Counted from the stretch's first letter, positions 13,293 to 25,167 are shown. The stretch is DNA of 64,000 bases from Vigna angularis (GCF_016808095.1 NC_068973.1:20689501-20753500); one strand, 5' to 3'. Numbers and translations: made by a program. The notes: generated by a model not told the origin, from the sequence alone.

Positions 13293-14010
13293 ACCAAACG
13301 ATATTTTCATCCAACGATTATACCTTTATGAATTACTTAGTATCTCTTCAAAAAGGCTTAAACGATCAAATCTTGTTTGAACGATAGAAAACTTGAAAAA
13401 CATATAGTTGTTCTGAACATGCATTAAAGAAGTGAATGATCCTGAAAGCTCATCAGAACACTTTGCCAATGAGGTAGACTTTTGTTACTTAGACTCAGTT
13501 ACTAAAGCCTATTACAAATTACTATCAAAATATACAAAACTTTCAAAAACTGTCAAAAAAATAAAGTAACAAAACATAAGAATTTCAAAAGGAAATGATA
13601 GTTTGAAAAATGAATTAACATCATCCAAAAATATTGTAAAAATCTTAAAAAACAATGTCTGCAATTTGGAAAGTGAACTAACTGTCTCAGAAAGAGAAAA
13701 TGATAAAATTGTTTGAAAAAAAAAAGTTTGTAGAAAACACAACAATCGCTAAAGACTCAAAATGCCTTGAGTCTCTTTTACGTGAAAATGACATTCTACT
13801 CAAAGCGCTATACAAAACTTTTGGAGCAACCAAATGCTTAAGACTCATCATCAAAAAAAGTTGCAAGCATCCTACACACAAACTAAGTTTCAAACACAAT
13901 AGAAATAGTATATATTATGTCTGTAATCCTACTAAAATATCTAACTATGAATCCTACCTAAAAAGAAAGAAAAAAGTATAATTAAGAAGAAAATAAGTAC
14001 AACTAAAGTT
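13293..14010 (+). pseudogene. Probable decayed copia gag remnant
   Basis: Reading the plus strand with frame changes gives short gag-like stretches such as YYKLLSKYTKLSK and ENDILLKALYKTFGATKC. These are lysine- and leucine-rich coiled-coil-like segments of the kind seen in legume Ty1/copia gag proteins. Stops and frameshifts occur throughout. One open stretch (13700-13981, 93 codons) is part of this remnant and I do not regard it as a gene. No LTR was found. Confidence 0.4.
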
Positions 14011-15267
14011 GTGTCATGTATGAATTTACTTTAATCATTTTACACTAAAATCATGTCATAAACTTCAACTTAAACTTCAACCTAATTGAAGTTGTACCAA
14101 CCTAACAAAATTTCAATAAAAATTAAAAAAGAAAAAATAATTAAATCACAATTAAGGCTAATCAAGTTGTTTTAGACCACGTGACTTTATTGAGGTATGT
14201 TAGCTTATATGACTTCATTTTGGAGATATCGAATTAGTGTCATGCTAACATGACTTTTTCACTATGAAAAGTATCATGGAAATACGATTTATCCATATAT
14301 GTAATTTGTTAAAAAGTTACTCATTTTAGTAAACTTTTAACAAAATTTCATTACTATGATAAATTAACCTAGATTATTATAATATACAATTAAAAATGGG
14401 ACTGTTAGGTTCATAACATTAATTGTTTTTTTTATATTAATATTCTTATAAAAGATTTAAATGTAAGTATTCAAGTGATCCAATAACATATAAAAGAAGA
14501 TGAGAAGAAAAAAGATGGATTGAAAGAAGATGAGTCTCAACCTACTAGGTTATATTGCAAGCCCCTCTGTATATAAAAAAGAATAAGATATAAATTAAGA
14601 AGTTAATGAAAAAAAAAGCATATGCAAATATTTATTAAATAAACCTTTAGCTTCTTTTTGTGGGTATAGTTCTGAACTAATCACTCTATATCCAAAGAAA
14701 ATATAAAGTTAATAAGTCTATATCTATATTAATTCTTTGATACACTTACCTTGTATTTAGATGGAGGATTTCAATAATAAAAGAAATTAAAATACATAAT
14801 ATTTGAATTATTTGTGTTCTTATTAACTTTGAAAATAGAATTACTCCATAAACAATCAATGTGTATGCTCCTGTCTAAGCTATGATGGATAGTCAAACCA
14901 AAAACACTCTAATATTTTTTTCTCTCTAATTCTCGCTATGCCCTATTATTATTTCTCTTTTTCTTATATGTTATCTAACCGACCTATCTCCTCACTTGGA
15001 TAATTACTTAACGCATAAACAAGTCTTTGCAATAACCGTCCCTTTTCTTAACCACATTTTGAGATATTTTTGGACAATTTGGACTTGAAAGCGGATCGAG
15101 ACCGATGTGACTCATTGTGTCCTCTAAGTCCTAACATGTAGGGTCCTTTGTTGTGTTATGTTGAATATTACTATGTTTTCTATAGAGCATCTCCATGTCA
15201 ACTTGTAATTAAATTTTCTTAATTTTTTAAATAATTTAGATAAAGTTGAAGTATGAAATTCAAGATG
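14011..15267. other. AT-rich intergenic DNA, nothing recognised
   Basis: No coding sequence, RNA gene or clear repeat was seen. It ends at the TTGTA target site (15268-15272) of the gypsy LTR. Confidence 0.6.
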
Positions 15268-15272
15268 TTGTA

Positions 15273-16759
15273 TGTAACATTCCAAAAATACAACAATAAA
15301 CTATAAAATAGAATAATTACATTTAATAATATTTCAGTTCAGTCTTACACTAAGAAAAACGTATGGTTCTGGCCGAACGGCCTTACAGAAAGAGTTACAA
15401 ATTTGAACTGTACAGCGGTACAAAACTAACCGAATGGTATACAAAATAATATACTGAACGGTCATACATAACAAAAAGGGGAAGGTGATCGAACGACCAC
15501 CTTACTACAAAAACTAAACTACTGACCGAACGTTCTACTGTTCGGTCTTAACTTCAACCTCGACCAAATTTTCTTCTTCCAGCGCATCTTCCAACAGCTC
15601 GTCTCCTTCTGCTCACATCCACACAAATGATTATTGCAACGACAAGACGAACGAACAAAACAAGACAAGACAGGAAACACAGGGTAAGCTTATGTAATTT
15701 AAATCATGCATAAACATATATTTCACAAAATCAATCAAACAAGATAATTCATAGTTCATTCATACAAAGCCTAATACTAGACTGACCGTCCGGACTGTAT
15801 GAAATCTGTGTAGCTACAAGCGTTCGTGCACTCGGGTGATGTAGTAACTGGAAAACTCTCATCAGCTGCCACCCGAGGTTAGTCTTATCTGTCCAAAGTA
15901 CACCTAAGGACTAGGACCTCCTGCCGTTCCCACACATGACCTACCCTCCTCTACGTGAAGACGAGTACTCACGGAACATCATGATGAACAACCAGCTTAG
16001 CATACCCACAGTCACCACAATCATACTTTACCAATTCCAATATTCATACATGAGTTGTCCCTCCCCGGAACGCTCGTCCATAATCCACAACATTCCCATG
16101 TCACATTTTCTTCATCTTTCATTAATAAATATCTCATTTAACCACCTCGTACAAATATTTATAAGGATTCCAATTAACGAACGTTTAACCCGAACACAGA
16201 ACGAGACCGCGATATCTCAATTTCAGAATAGATTAAGGCCAAGGGGGTTGATATCGGGTTGAGAAATATAACGAGTACAATCATATATTCCAAGAACCGA
16301 ATGGAACGAACGTCAATTACAACAATGAGCCAATTAGATGAACTGACTCTTGAGAACTCCAACTGAACATCAAAAAGACCAGATCAAGTACGAAGACTCC
16401 AGAATGAAACCAATGGATAAGGGTACTTCAAGACATTCCAAACTAATACTTAGAATGATTCACATGAAGAAACCGAACACTTGTAAATACTTAATTTAAT
16501 TGAGTTTAGTATAAAAAAGTCCAAATGTCAGTCAAAGACTGAACACTATAGTGAGCGAACCATAGAGGGCTTGAATGAACGCTCGTATTAGAAAGTTTAG
16601 CTTAAGAAGATAGAACGAGTGCCTGGTGTAAGACTAAACACTTGCTTAGGACGAACACTATGTATAAGACCAGGTGCTACTAAACTTATAGAAAAGAGGC
16701 TTGATAAATATACTTAGATACTATTAGGATAGTGTTTAAGAATAATTGTGATATACAAT

Positions 16760-16822
<63 letters not shown>

Positions 16823-17766
16823 ATAGATACTTAAATTTATACACAACTATACTTGGCCGAACACTCAAGCATGGTATTTCGAAATGCAGACGCTCGTCCT
16901 CAATTAGGATTCTTCCCAAATGAAAGAATCCACTACTAACCAAATTCACTAGAAAACCGAACGGTCAAGGACCGTTCAGTAACGAACGTACACTTACTTA
17001 GGGGAATTTCATACCAGGATCATTTATATTCCAACTCATTTCTTAACATATAGTTTCATAACTTTATACATTCATATCAAAAATCAATTTGCATACTTCA
17101 TACAATCCGTAACATAGTAAATAATCATATTCATACTTTATATACATTCAACCACTCAGCACATGCATTCATTATCAACGAACGTACAACTAACATACAA
17201 TTAAATTAAATAAGCTTCCCTTACCTGTTAAGGTAGTCGAACGTTCACAGATACGAACTAGGGTTCTCCTTGTAACAGAGGCCTTAACGTTCTACAACAC
17301 GTTCTAAGAACTATAACCAATATAAGACCAGAAAGATACTCAGAATGATATGATCAACTCATGCAACCAAGAATCTGGGTTTGCATGTTACAAAAAACAC
17401 ACGAATGAAGGAAGGATGAGCTTACCAGTTCAGAATCCGAAACTGATCAGTTCAAACGATCGTCCTCTACGCCAGAAAAGTAGAACTGGTGCCTGAACGG
17501 TGATCGGAGAAGACAAAAGGTGAGAATTGGTAGAGAGAAGGGAGAGCTTTTAGAGAGAAGGAGGAGAAAATGAGAATATCAGAGTTTGGAGAAGGAGATG
17601 CATGCAGAGAGTGTGACGTGATTTTCCAAAAACTCAGTTTTGCTTAAAACGAACGTCCGCTCCTCTGCTGACACTTGCATTCCACTATGTTATTTCTGAC
17701 TCCCCTCAGCTTGACACCTGGCGTCCGTTCAGAGGGGTTTTGTGTGCGTTTTTAATGGTTCTAACA
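15273..17766 (-). repeat. Gypsy 3' LTR
   Basis: Plus-strand edges are TGTAACATTCC and GGTTCTAACA, so the minus-strand LTR begins TGTTAGAACC and ends in TTACA. The length is 2494 bases. The same family occurs at 57011-59534 (2524 bases) and, more diverged and split, at 27555-29678 plus 35187-35558 (2496 bases). All three share a block with ACCTCCTGCCGTTCCCACAC or a diverged form of it. An (AT)n tract lies at 16763-16820. The left flank is TTGTA; the matching right copy was lost with the 5' half. Confidence 0.85.
16763..16820. repeat. (AT)n microsatellite inside the gypsy LTR
   Basis: About 29 AT units, roughly 1490 bases from the LTR edge. The LTR at 57011 has a CA/TA tract at the equivalent place. 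Confidence 0.95.
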
Positions 17767-17780
17767 TTCCCCCTAACTAC
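17767..17780 (-). promoter_or_regulatory. Polypurine tract of the gypsy element
   Basis: On the minus strand GTAGTTAGGGGGAA abuts the LTR start TGTTAGAACC. This is the expected position of the plus-strand primer used in reverse transcription. Confidence 0.75.
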
Positions 17781-17835
17781 AAAAATTTTCGTCCTCGAAA
17801 ATTAAAACTCACCCAAAAACAGATGGGGATACAAG

Positions 17836-19127
17836 TGATAACAGTTGAAAAACTGTTATTTTCATGCTTAAAATTGATACTAAAAGCAACCTTTAACACT
17901 TAGAAACTAGCTTGAAATCATGCTTTTGGTCATATTTTTAGAAATAAGAGAGCTAGACAGGTTTATGCTTGATTTCAGTGTTTTAAGGTGAATTTGGTGA
18001 AAGAAGTGAAGAAGGATAGAAATGGAAGCAGAAAAGACATTAAAAAGTACAAAAGGAGAAGCCGCAACTACCGCTCAGCGGCAGTTTACCGCTGAGCGGC
18101 ACTCAGAAACCCACGTTGGCTCCGCTGAGGGGTGAAAAGGCCGCTGAGGGGAGGAAACCAACTCACGCACTTACCGCTGAGCGGTAGTTTACCGCTGAGC
18201 GACACTATTTTGGGCTTGGGCCTAATTTTCTGTAATTTTACGAATAGTATATAAGCTTTAGGTGTTCCTAGGGTTTCTATCTTTGGCTGGGACGAAGCAA
18301 ACACTCTCTTTTCCACCCCTTTGAAGGAAGATCTTGGATGCTCAGGCTCCCTTTTCACCTTTCTAGGGTTTTATCTTCCATTCTTTCATTATTGTTCATC
18401 TAGTTTCACCATGAATATGGTGAACTAAACCTTGTATTGTTGTTGGGGAATCAATGTAGTCTTGTGAAACTCTCATATATGGAATTTGTTTTAATATCTT
18501 ACTTTAAGACTTATGCTTTCTTTCATCATTAGTTAGGGTTTTTCCTCTTTGCATAATGCTTGCTTTGTTTAACTCATTCATTGCCATGATCATTGATTTT
18601 GTCGATATGGGAACCTACGGGGAAATGTAGATCCGGGGAATTTCTCCCAATAGCATATTGGTTGCCTTTAAGCTCCTGCACTTCAGAATTAATTACTAGG
18701 AATGCTAGGAATTGTATGAACTCGTAATTAAGGATAGGCCTTCTTGACAAGGTAATTTAGAGAGTGACATTAACATTGATGAAAAGATTGTTGAATTCCT
18801 AAAGTATATGAGAGTGGATAAGATGAAATTGATAACCCCAACAACATACTCATCCATATAATTCATTACGTGTTTGTTTTACTCTTTTTGCCATTGATCA
18901 AACTCATGCATACATGTTTAATTATTGTCTTTTGCATTAAAAACCTACAATCAATCGTTCACAAGTCTTAAATAATCAACAAATCAGATAACTAACTAGG
19001 CCGTGAGTCCTTTGGGAAAACGATACTTGGTCTTACCTAGTTTTATTACTTGATACGATTCGGTCACACTTGCCGATTGTTAAACAAGTTTGTGGCGCCA
19101 TTTTCGGTGTCCATAAATTTGTCATCA
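17836..19127 (+). mobile_element. T-family solo LTR (one 41-bp cassette)
   Basis: Starts TGATAACAGTTG and ends TTTGTCATCA, with the perfect duplication ACAAG (17831-17835 and 19128-19132). Palindromes CCGCTCAGCGG or CCGCTGAGCGG lie at 18071-18081, 18089-18099, 18174-18184 and, with one change, 18192-18202. The TATA word TATATAAGC is at 18248-18256. The terminal cassette contains TGGCGCCATTTTCGGTG. The insertion is in the last codons of the gypsy pol gene; the pol frame resumes on the other side after one ACAAG copy and soon stops. Confidence 0.93.
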
Positions 19128-21978
19128 ACAAGTCCCTCATGGCATCTTCCACTTCCCACGTAGAGTCGCCAGTCTTCTCGTCCCACACCACTCTCACCAA
19201 TTTGATGGCTTTCCTCTTGTAGTACTTGGTGCGGTTGTCTTCAACACGGACTGGTTGCATCTCCAGCGTGCGGTCTTGACGAAGACGGACGTCCTCTAAC
19301 TCCAGTATATGAGAAGGGTCGGCTATGTACTTTCGAAGTTGAGAAACGTGGAAGACTGGATGAAGATTTGATAGCTGAGGAGGCAAGGCTAACTCGTACG
19401 CCACTAGTCCGATTCTCCTTAGGATTTGATAAGGCCCAACGAACTTGGGAGATAGCTTCTTAGGACGAACGGCTCTGCCTACTCCAGTGGTTGGATTCAG
19501 TCTAAGGAAAACGTGATCTCCTGCAGTGAACTCCAAAGGCCTTCTCCTCTTGTCTGCATACGACTTCTGTCTGCTCCGAGACGTCTTCAACCTCTTTTGA
19601 ATTAATTTCACCTTCTCAGTCGTCTGCTGAATAAGCTCAGGTCCAGTCAACATCTTCTCCCCTTCTTGGAACCAATAGAGTGGCGTTCGACACTTCCTCC
19701 CGTAAAGGGCTTCAAATGGAGCCATTCCGATGCTGGACTGGAAACTGTTGTTGTAGGTGAATTCAACCAAAGGTAAGACTTCATCCCATACGCCCATGTG
19801 GTCCAGTACGCACATACTCAGCAAATCTTCAAGCGTCTGGATGGTCCTCTCGGATTGACCGTCCGTCTGAGGATGATAGGATGAACTCATCTGCAGTTTG
19901 CTACCCAATTCAGTTTGGAGGGACTGCCAAAATCGAGATGTAAACCTTGTGTCTCGGTCAGAGATGATGCTAGAAGGCACTCCATGCAAACGAACGATCT
20001 CGTTGATGTAGAGTTGGGCAAGCTTCGTCATGGACATCTTCAAATTAACGGCTAAGAAGTGTGCGTTCTTCGTCAGTCGATCCACTATCACCTAGATGAA
20101 GTCGTGATTCTTGACCGTACGGGGTAAGTGGGTCACGAAATCCATCGAGATGTTGTCCCACTTCCATTCAGGAATCTCCAACTGCTGTAGTAGACCGCCC
20201 GGTCTCTGATGCTCAGCCTTTGCTCGTTGACAGGTTAAACATGATGCCACAAACCGAGCGACATCACTCTTCATTCCCGGCCACCAGAAGGACTTCCTGA
20301 GGTCTTGATACATCTTAGTCATGCCAGGATGCATGCTAAGACGACTTTGATGCCCTTCCTCCAGGATTATCCTCTTCAACTCACCATCATTAGGAACGCA
20401 CGTCCTATCTCTGTAGCGTAAGAGACCGTCCGTTCCAGTGTTGAAGTACTTGGCTTGGTCTGTACCGAGCGCGCTCAAGATCTTCACCAGTTCTTCATCC
20501 GTCGATTGCTTCTCTCTGATTCGGTCAAAGACGTTACTGGATATTCTAAGGTTACAACATCTGATATTGTTCGGTTCCAAGTCGAACTGTAACCTTAGAT
20601 CTCTAAAACTCTCCACCAAACTTAATTCTCTGACCATTATGGACGAGACATGAGCTACCTTTCTGCTTAAAGCGTCCGCTACAACGTTCGCTTTCCCTGG
20701 ATGGTAGAGTAGTTCGAAGTCATAGTCCTTCAAGAACTCAAGCCACCTCCTCTGCCTCATATTCAACTCCTTCTGATCAAAGAGGTACTTGAGACTCTTG
20801 TGATCACTGAAGACTCGGAATGTAGATCCATACAAGTAGTGCCTCCAAATCTTCAATGCAAATACCACTGCTGCTAACTCCAAGTCGTGCGTAGGATAGT
20901 TCTTCTCATGGATCTTCAGTTGTCGAGAAGCGTACGCGACCGCTCTCTTTTCTTGCATAAGCACACAGCCCAAGCCTTGATGAGAAGCATCACAGTAGAC
21001 TTCAAACGGTTTGGCTTTGTCAGGAATAACCAAGACTGGAGCGCTCGTCAACTTCTGCTTCAGTTCTTGGAAACTAGCTTCACACCGATCAATCCACGCG
21101 AACGGGTGATCTTTTCTGGTCAGCTGAGTTAACGAGGTTACTATCTTAGAGAATCCTTCAATGAAGCGCCTATAGTAACCCGCAAGTCCCACGAAGCTTC
21201 GGACCTCAGTGACCGAACACGGACTCTCCCATTCCAACACCGCTCGTACCTTGGCCGGGTCCACTGAGATACCTTCAGCAGAGACTACGTGCCCCAAGAA
21301 CTGTACGTTCTTCATCTAAAACTCACACTTGGATAACTTGGCGTACAAACTCCTTCTCCCTCAAGACGCCCAGCACCATCCTCAAGTGTTCTTCATGCTC
21401 TTCACAGCTCTTGGAGTAGATGAGGATATCATCAATGAAGACGACCACGAACTTGTCCAGGTACGGCCTAAAGATGCGATTCATGTAGTCCATGAATATC
21501 GCTGGTGTGTTAGTGACACCGAACGACATCACTACATACTCGTAGTGTCCGTAACGAGACCAGAAGGCTGTCTTCTGAACGTCCCCTTCCTTAACCCTAA
21601 TTTGATGATAACCGGACCTCAGATCAATCTTCGAGAATACTGTAGCTCCATGTAGTTGATCCAGTAGATCATCAATCCTTGGTAAGGGATACTTGTTCTT
21701 GATGGTCAACTTGTTTAACTGCCTGTAGTCGATACAAAGCCGAGAGCTGCCATCCTTCTTCTTCACTAAGAGAACAGGCGCTCCCCAAGGTGATGCGCTC
21801 GGCCTGATGAATTTCTTGTCTATTAAATCTTCAATCTGCTTCTTGAGCTCAGCCAACTCTACTGGAGACATTCTGTACGGGGCAATGGATACTGGGCCGG
21901 CTCCTGACACTAAGTCGATTGAAAATTCCACTTCTCTTGGAGGAGGTAATCCTGGAACTTCATCAGGAATTCTTCCCC
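19128..21978 (-). pseudogene. Gypsy pol remnant: reverse transcriptase, RNase H, integrase, chromodomain-like end
   Basis: The product class copies retrotransposon RNA into DNA and integrates it. Reverse transcriptase (21978-21323) shows the active-site box FIDDILIYS and the fingers/palm words [21 protein letters not shown]. RNase H (about 21120-20690) shows CDASHQGLG and ADALSRK. Integrase (about 20360-19700) shows a zinc-binding H-H-C-C arrangement ending CLTCQRAK, then catalytic acidic residues in MDFV, ISDRDTRF and QSERTIQ. A chromodomain-like block ends the gene. Damage: one extra base near 21325 shifts the frame, and in-frame TAG codons occur near 21315 and at 20092-20094, each where this family normally has tryptophan (TGG). 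Gag, protease and the start are missing. Confidence 0.92.
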
Positions 21979-22301
21979 TCAACTGCACTTTCACCCCTCA
22001 ACGGTGCCAACGGGTGTTAAGTAATGCCGCTCAGCGGTAAAATGGCGTTGAGCGATACTTGCGGCTTCACCTTTTGGACTTTTTGTGTCCTTTTCTGATT
22101 CCAACCATGTCCTACTTCACTTCTTTCATCAAATTCATCTCAAAATCTGCATAAAACACTGAAATCAAGCATAAACCTGTCCAACTCTCTTGTTTCCAAA
22201 AATATCAGCAAAAGCATGATTCCAAGCTAGTTTCTAAGTGTTAAAGGTTTCTTTTAGTATCAATTTTAAGCATGAAAGTAACAGTTTTTCAACTGTTATC
22301 A
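21975..22301 (-). repeat. Partial T-family LTR
   Basis: The right edge AACTGTTATCA (22291-22301) is the family tip, and CCGCTCAGCGG and GCGTTGAGCGA words lie at 22027-22060. Only about 325 bases survive; the left side joins gypsy pol directly. It is followed by a polypurine tract (minus strand AGTTTGGGGTTG, 22302-22313), so this was the 3' LTR of a full T element and not a solo LTR. Confidence 0.8.
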
Positions 22302-23100
22302 CAACCCCAAACTAGAATTTTGCTTGTCCTCAAGCAAACAAGATGTAACTTAATCTTCTACCAATCAATATAATGGTTCACCGCATTCAAAAATCCCTTT
22401 TCAAGATAAGTAAGTACTCAATTAAGCTCATTGCAAAGATTTCAATCAAGACATGCACATGCTTTAGTGTTCACACAATCACATATTATCCAACAAATGC
22501 TACTTTTCATGAATGATCAATCAACTAAGCAAAGATGTTCTTATGCTCATGGAATCTTTCCTCACTAGATAAAGTGTTTCACTCAAACACACAAGTGTAT
22601 AAGAGGTATTCACTCTACTATCACAATGTCACATGAATTGACTTTGTCTTTCATTTAACCACAATCAAATACATTCACAAGCATGCATCATCACAAGGAC
22701 TTTTCAATGGCTTATAATGTGGCTGGGCTAACAAGAAATTTGGTTTTTCTAGATCACAAAACCCTTGAGTTAAGAGAATCATATAAACACAATCATTCTT
22801 ACTTATTCCCAACTTTCCTTTGCATTGAGCTTTGCTTTTTCTTCTCTTTTCTTTCTCTTTTTCTTTTTTTCTTTTCACATACTTAGTTCTTAGCTCAATG
22901 CTTTTTATTTTCCCTTTTCCTAAATTTCCCAACAACCCCAAACTTGAACATTTATCAATACCACAAAATATTTTCTACTTAACTCAAGGTAAAGCTTTTC
23001 ACAAAGGGTTTTCAAATCATGTTCAAGGCTAAGGGTTCAAAGGATAGAACACATAGTGCTCTCTTTTATGGGGCTAAACGATGGACTCAGGTAGTTAGCC
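22302..23100 (-). mobile_element. Internal 3' region of a T-family retroelement
   Basis: This non-coding DNA follows the polypurine tract. The text CAACCCCAAACTAGAATTTT and the stretch TTGCTTGTCCTCAAGC next to the LTR resemble the 3' untranslated end of legume Athila/Tat-like elements (family knowledge). No pol codons were recognised, and the open stretches on both strands look accidental. It is the only internal DNA of this family in the window. Confidence 0.5.
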
Positions 23101-23150
23101 TACCAGTCAGCCTCAACCATACTAAGATGAGTCTCTGTCGGGATGTACCA

Positions 23151-23855
23151 AAGCCCAAGCTGATGAACGGAGAGTTCTTTCCGAAGAACCACTGTCAGCT
23201 TGGCCCGGGCGGTGAACGGGGAGTTCTTTCCGAAGAACCACTGTCGTCCGTCGTGACCACAAGCCCAAGCTGATGAACGGAGAGTTCTTTCCGAAGAACC
23301 ACTGTCAGCTTGGCCCGGGCAGTGAACGAGGAGTTCTTTCCGAAGAACCTCTGCCGCCCGGTGTGACCACAAGCCTAAGCTGATGAACGAAGAGTTCTTT
23401 CCGAAGAACCACTCAGCTTGGCCCGAGCGGTGAACGGGGAGTTCTTTCCGAAGAACCACTGCCGTCCGGCGTGACCACAAGCCCAAGTTGATGAACGGAG
23501 TTTCACTCCTGTCAGCTTGGCCAGGCAGTGAACAGCGAGTTCTTTACCGAACCATTGCTGCCCGACTCCAGACAAAGCCCAAGTTGATGAACGGAGTTTC
23601 ACTCCTGTAAGCTTGGCCGGGCAGTGAACGGCGAGTTCTTTACCGAACCATTGTTGCCCGACTCCAGACAAAGCCCAAGTTGATGAATGAAGTTTCACTC
23701 CTATCAGCTTGGCCGGACAGTGAACGACAAGTTCTTTACTGAACCACTGCTGCCCGACTCCAGACAAAGCCCAAGTTGATGAACGAAGTTTCACTCCTGT
23801 CAGCTTGGCCGAGCAATGAATGGCGAGTTCTTTACTAAATCACGGCTGCCCGACG
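23151..23855. repeat. Tandem array of 110-bp and 96-bp units
   Basis: Units start at 23151, 23261, 23371, 23479, 23575, 23671 and 23767, giving spacings of 110, 110, 108, 96, 96 and 96 bases. Every unit opens AAGCCCAAGYTGATGAAYG (with variants). The long type repeats GTTCTTTCCGAAGAAC twice per unit. The short type has lost part of one copy. The minus strand is open across many units, which is a consequence of unit lengths divisible or nearly divisible by three. Such arrays are common in the 3' untranslated regions of large plant gypsy elements. Confidence 0.93.
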
Positions 23856-23860
23856 CCAGA

Positions 23861-25167
23861 TGATAACAGTTGAAAAACTGTTATTTTCATGCTTAAAATT
23901 GATACTAAAAGCAACCTTTAACCCTTAGAAACTAGCTTGAAATCATGCTTTTGTTCATATTTTCATAAATAAGAGAGCTGGACAGGTTTATGCTTGATTT
24001 CAGTGTTTTTGTGCAGGTTTTAAGGTGAATTTGGTGAAAGAAGTGAAGAAGGAGAGAGATGGAATCAGAAAAGACATCAAAAAGTGCAAAAGGAGGAGCC
24101 GCAACTACCGCTCAGCGGCAGTTTACCGCTCAGCGGCACTCAGGAGTTCACGGGGGATCCGCTAAGGAGCAAAATGGCCGCTGAGGGGAAGAATCGAGCT
24201 CGCGCACTTACCGCTGAGCGGTAGTTTACCGCTGAGCGGTACTTTTATGGGCTTGGGCCTAATTTTTCTGTAATTTATGAATAATATATAAGCTTTAGGG
24301 TTTCCTAGGGTTTGTATCTTTGACAGAAACGAAGCAAACACTCTCTCTTCCACCCCTTTGAAGGAGGATCTTGGATGCTCAGGCTACCTCTTCACCTTTT
24401 TAGAGTTTTATCTTTCCTTATTTCATTATTGTTCATCTAGTTTCACCATGAATATGGTGAACTAAACCTTGTATTGTTGTTGGGGAATCAATGTAGTCTT
24501 ATGAAACTCTCATATATGGAATTTGTTTTTACATCTTATATTTAAGACCTATGCTTTCTTTCATCATTAGTTAAGGTTTTTCCTCTTTGCTCAATGCTTG
24601 CTTTGTTTAACTCATTCAATGCATGATTATTGGTTTTGTCGATACGAAAACGTACGGAGAAGTCTAGATCTGGGGAATTTCTCCCAATAGTATATTGGTT
24701 GCCGTTAAGCTCCTGCGCTAAATGAACTAATTATTAGGAATGCTAGGAATCGTATGAACTCGTAATTAGGGAGAAGCCTTCTTGAAAGGTAATTTAGAGA
24801 GTGGCATTAACAATGATGAATTGAATGTTGAATTCCTAAAATATATGAGAGTGGATAAGCTGAAATTGATAAACCCCAACAACATACTCATCCATATATT
24901 CCATTGAAAGTGTTTGTAGTTTGTTTTAGCCATTGATGAACCTCATGCATACATGTTTATTTTCGTCTTTTGCATAGTAAAATCCAATTATTTCGTTCTT
25001 AAGTCTTAGCTAATCAACGAATCACATAACTAAACTAGGCCGTGAGTCCTTTGGGAGAACGATACTTGGTCTTACCAAGTTTATTACTTGAAACGATTCG
25101 GTCATACTTGCCGATTGTAAAACAAGTTTGTGACGCCGTATTTCGGTGTTCATAAATTTGTCCATCA
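23861..25167 (+). mobile_element. T-family solo LTR (one 43-bp cassette)
   Basis: Starts TGATAACAGTTG and ends TTTGTCCATCA, with the perfect duplication CCAGA (23856-23860 and 25168-25172). CCGCTCAGCGG and CCGCTGAGCGG words occur in two pairs (about 24108-24136 and 24211-24240), with the TATA word TATATAAGC at about 24286. The terminal cassette contains a mutated binding-site word, GTGACGCCGTATTTCGG. The target is the CCAGACAA word of the tandem array, so the array and the GGCCTC-rich block were adjacent before insertion. Confidence 0.93.

Larger units (their letters stand above)
15273..21978 (-). mobile_element. Truncated Ty3/gypsy (chromovirus-like) retrotransposon
   Basis: In minus-strand order: pol from about 21978 down, an interrupted C-terminus, a polypurine tract at 17767-17780, and the 3' LTR at 17766-15273. 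The 5' LTR, gag and protease are missing: at about 21975 the sequence switches to a partial LTR of the unrelated T family, at a short similar word (CCCCTCAA). A T solo LTR (17836-19127) splits the C-terminal codons from the polypurine tract. The C-terminal chromodomain-like block (WEVEDAMRD) and the TGTAACATTCC LTR edge fit a Tekay/Del-type chromovirus, by family knowledge. Confidence 0.88.

Noticed and set aside
15936..16262. Plus-strand frame beginning MTYPPLREDEYSRN, also present at 57693-57902
   Set aside because: It is conserved only because both are the same LTR family, it runs antisense to the element, and the two frames diverge and end differently.
18086..18358. Minus-strand 90-codon frame, with similar frames at 24162-24353, 11909-12142 and 62036-62218
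   Set aside because: All are the same stretch of the T LTR in different copies, with shifting ends and no conserved product.
23100..23794. Two long minus-strand open frames (128 and 139 codons) with repeated residues
   Set aside because: They are translations of the 110/96-base tandem array; no start context or family similarity supports a gene.
23151..23855. Regularly spaced repeats resembling a CRISPR array
   Set aside because: The whole unit repeats, so there are no unique spacers, and the units are near 100 bases in a plant nuclear genome.
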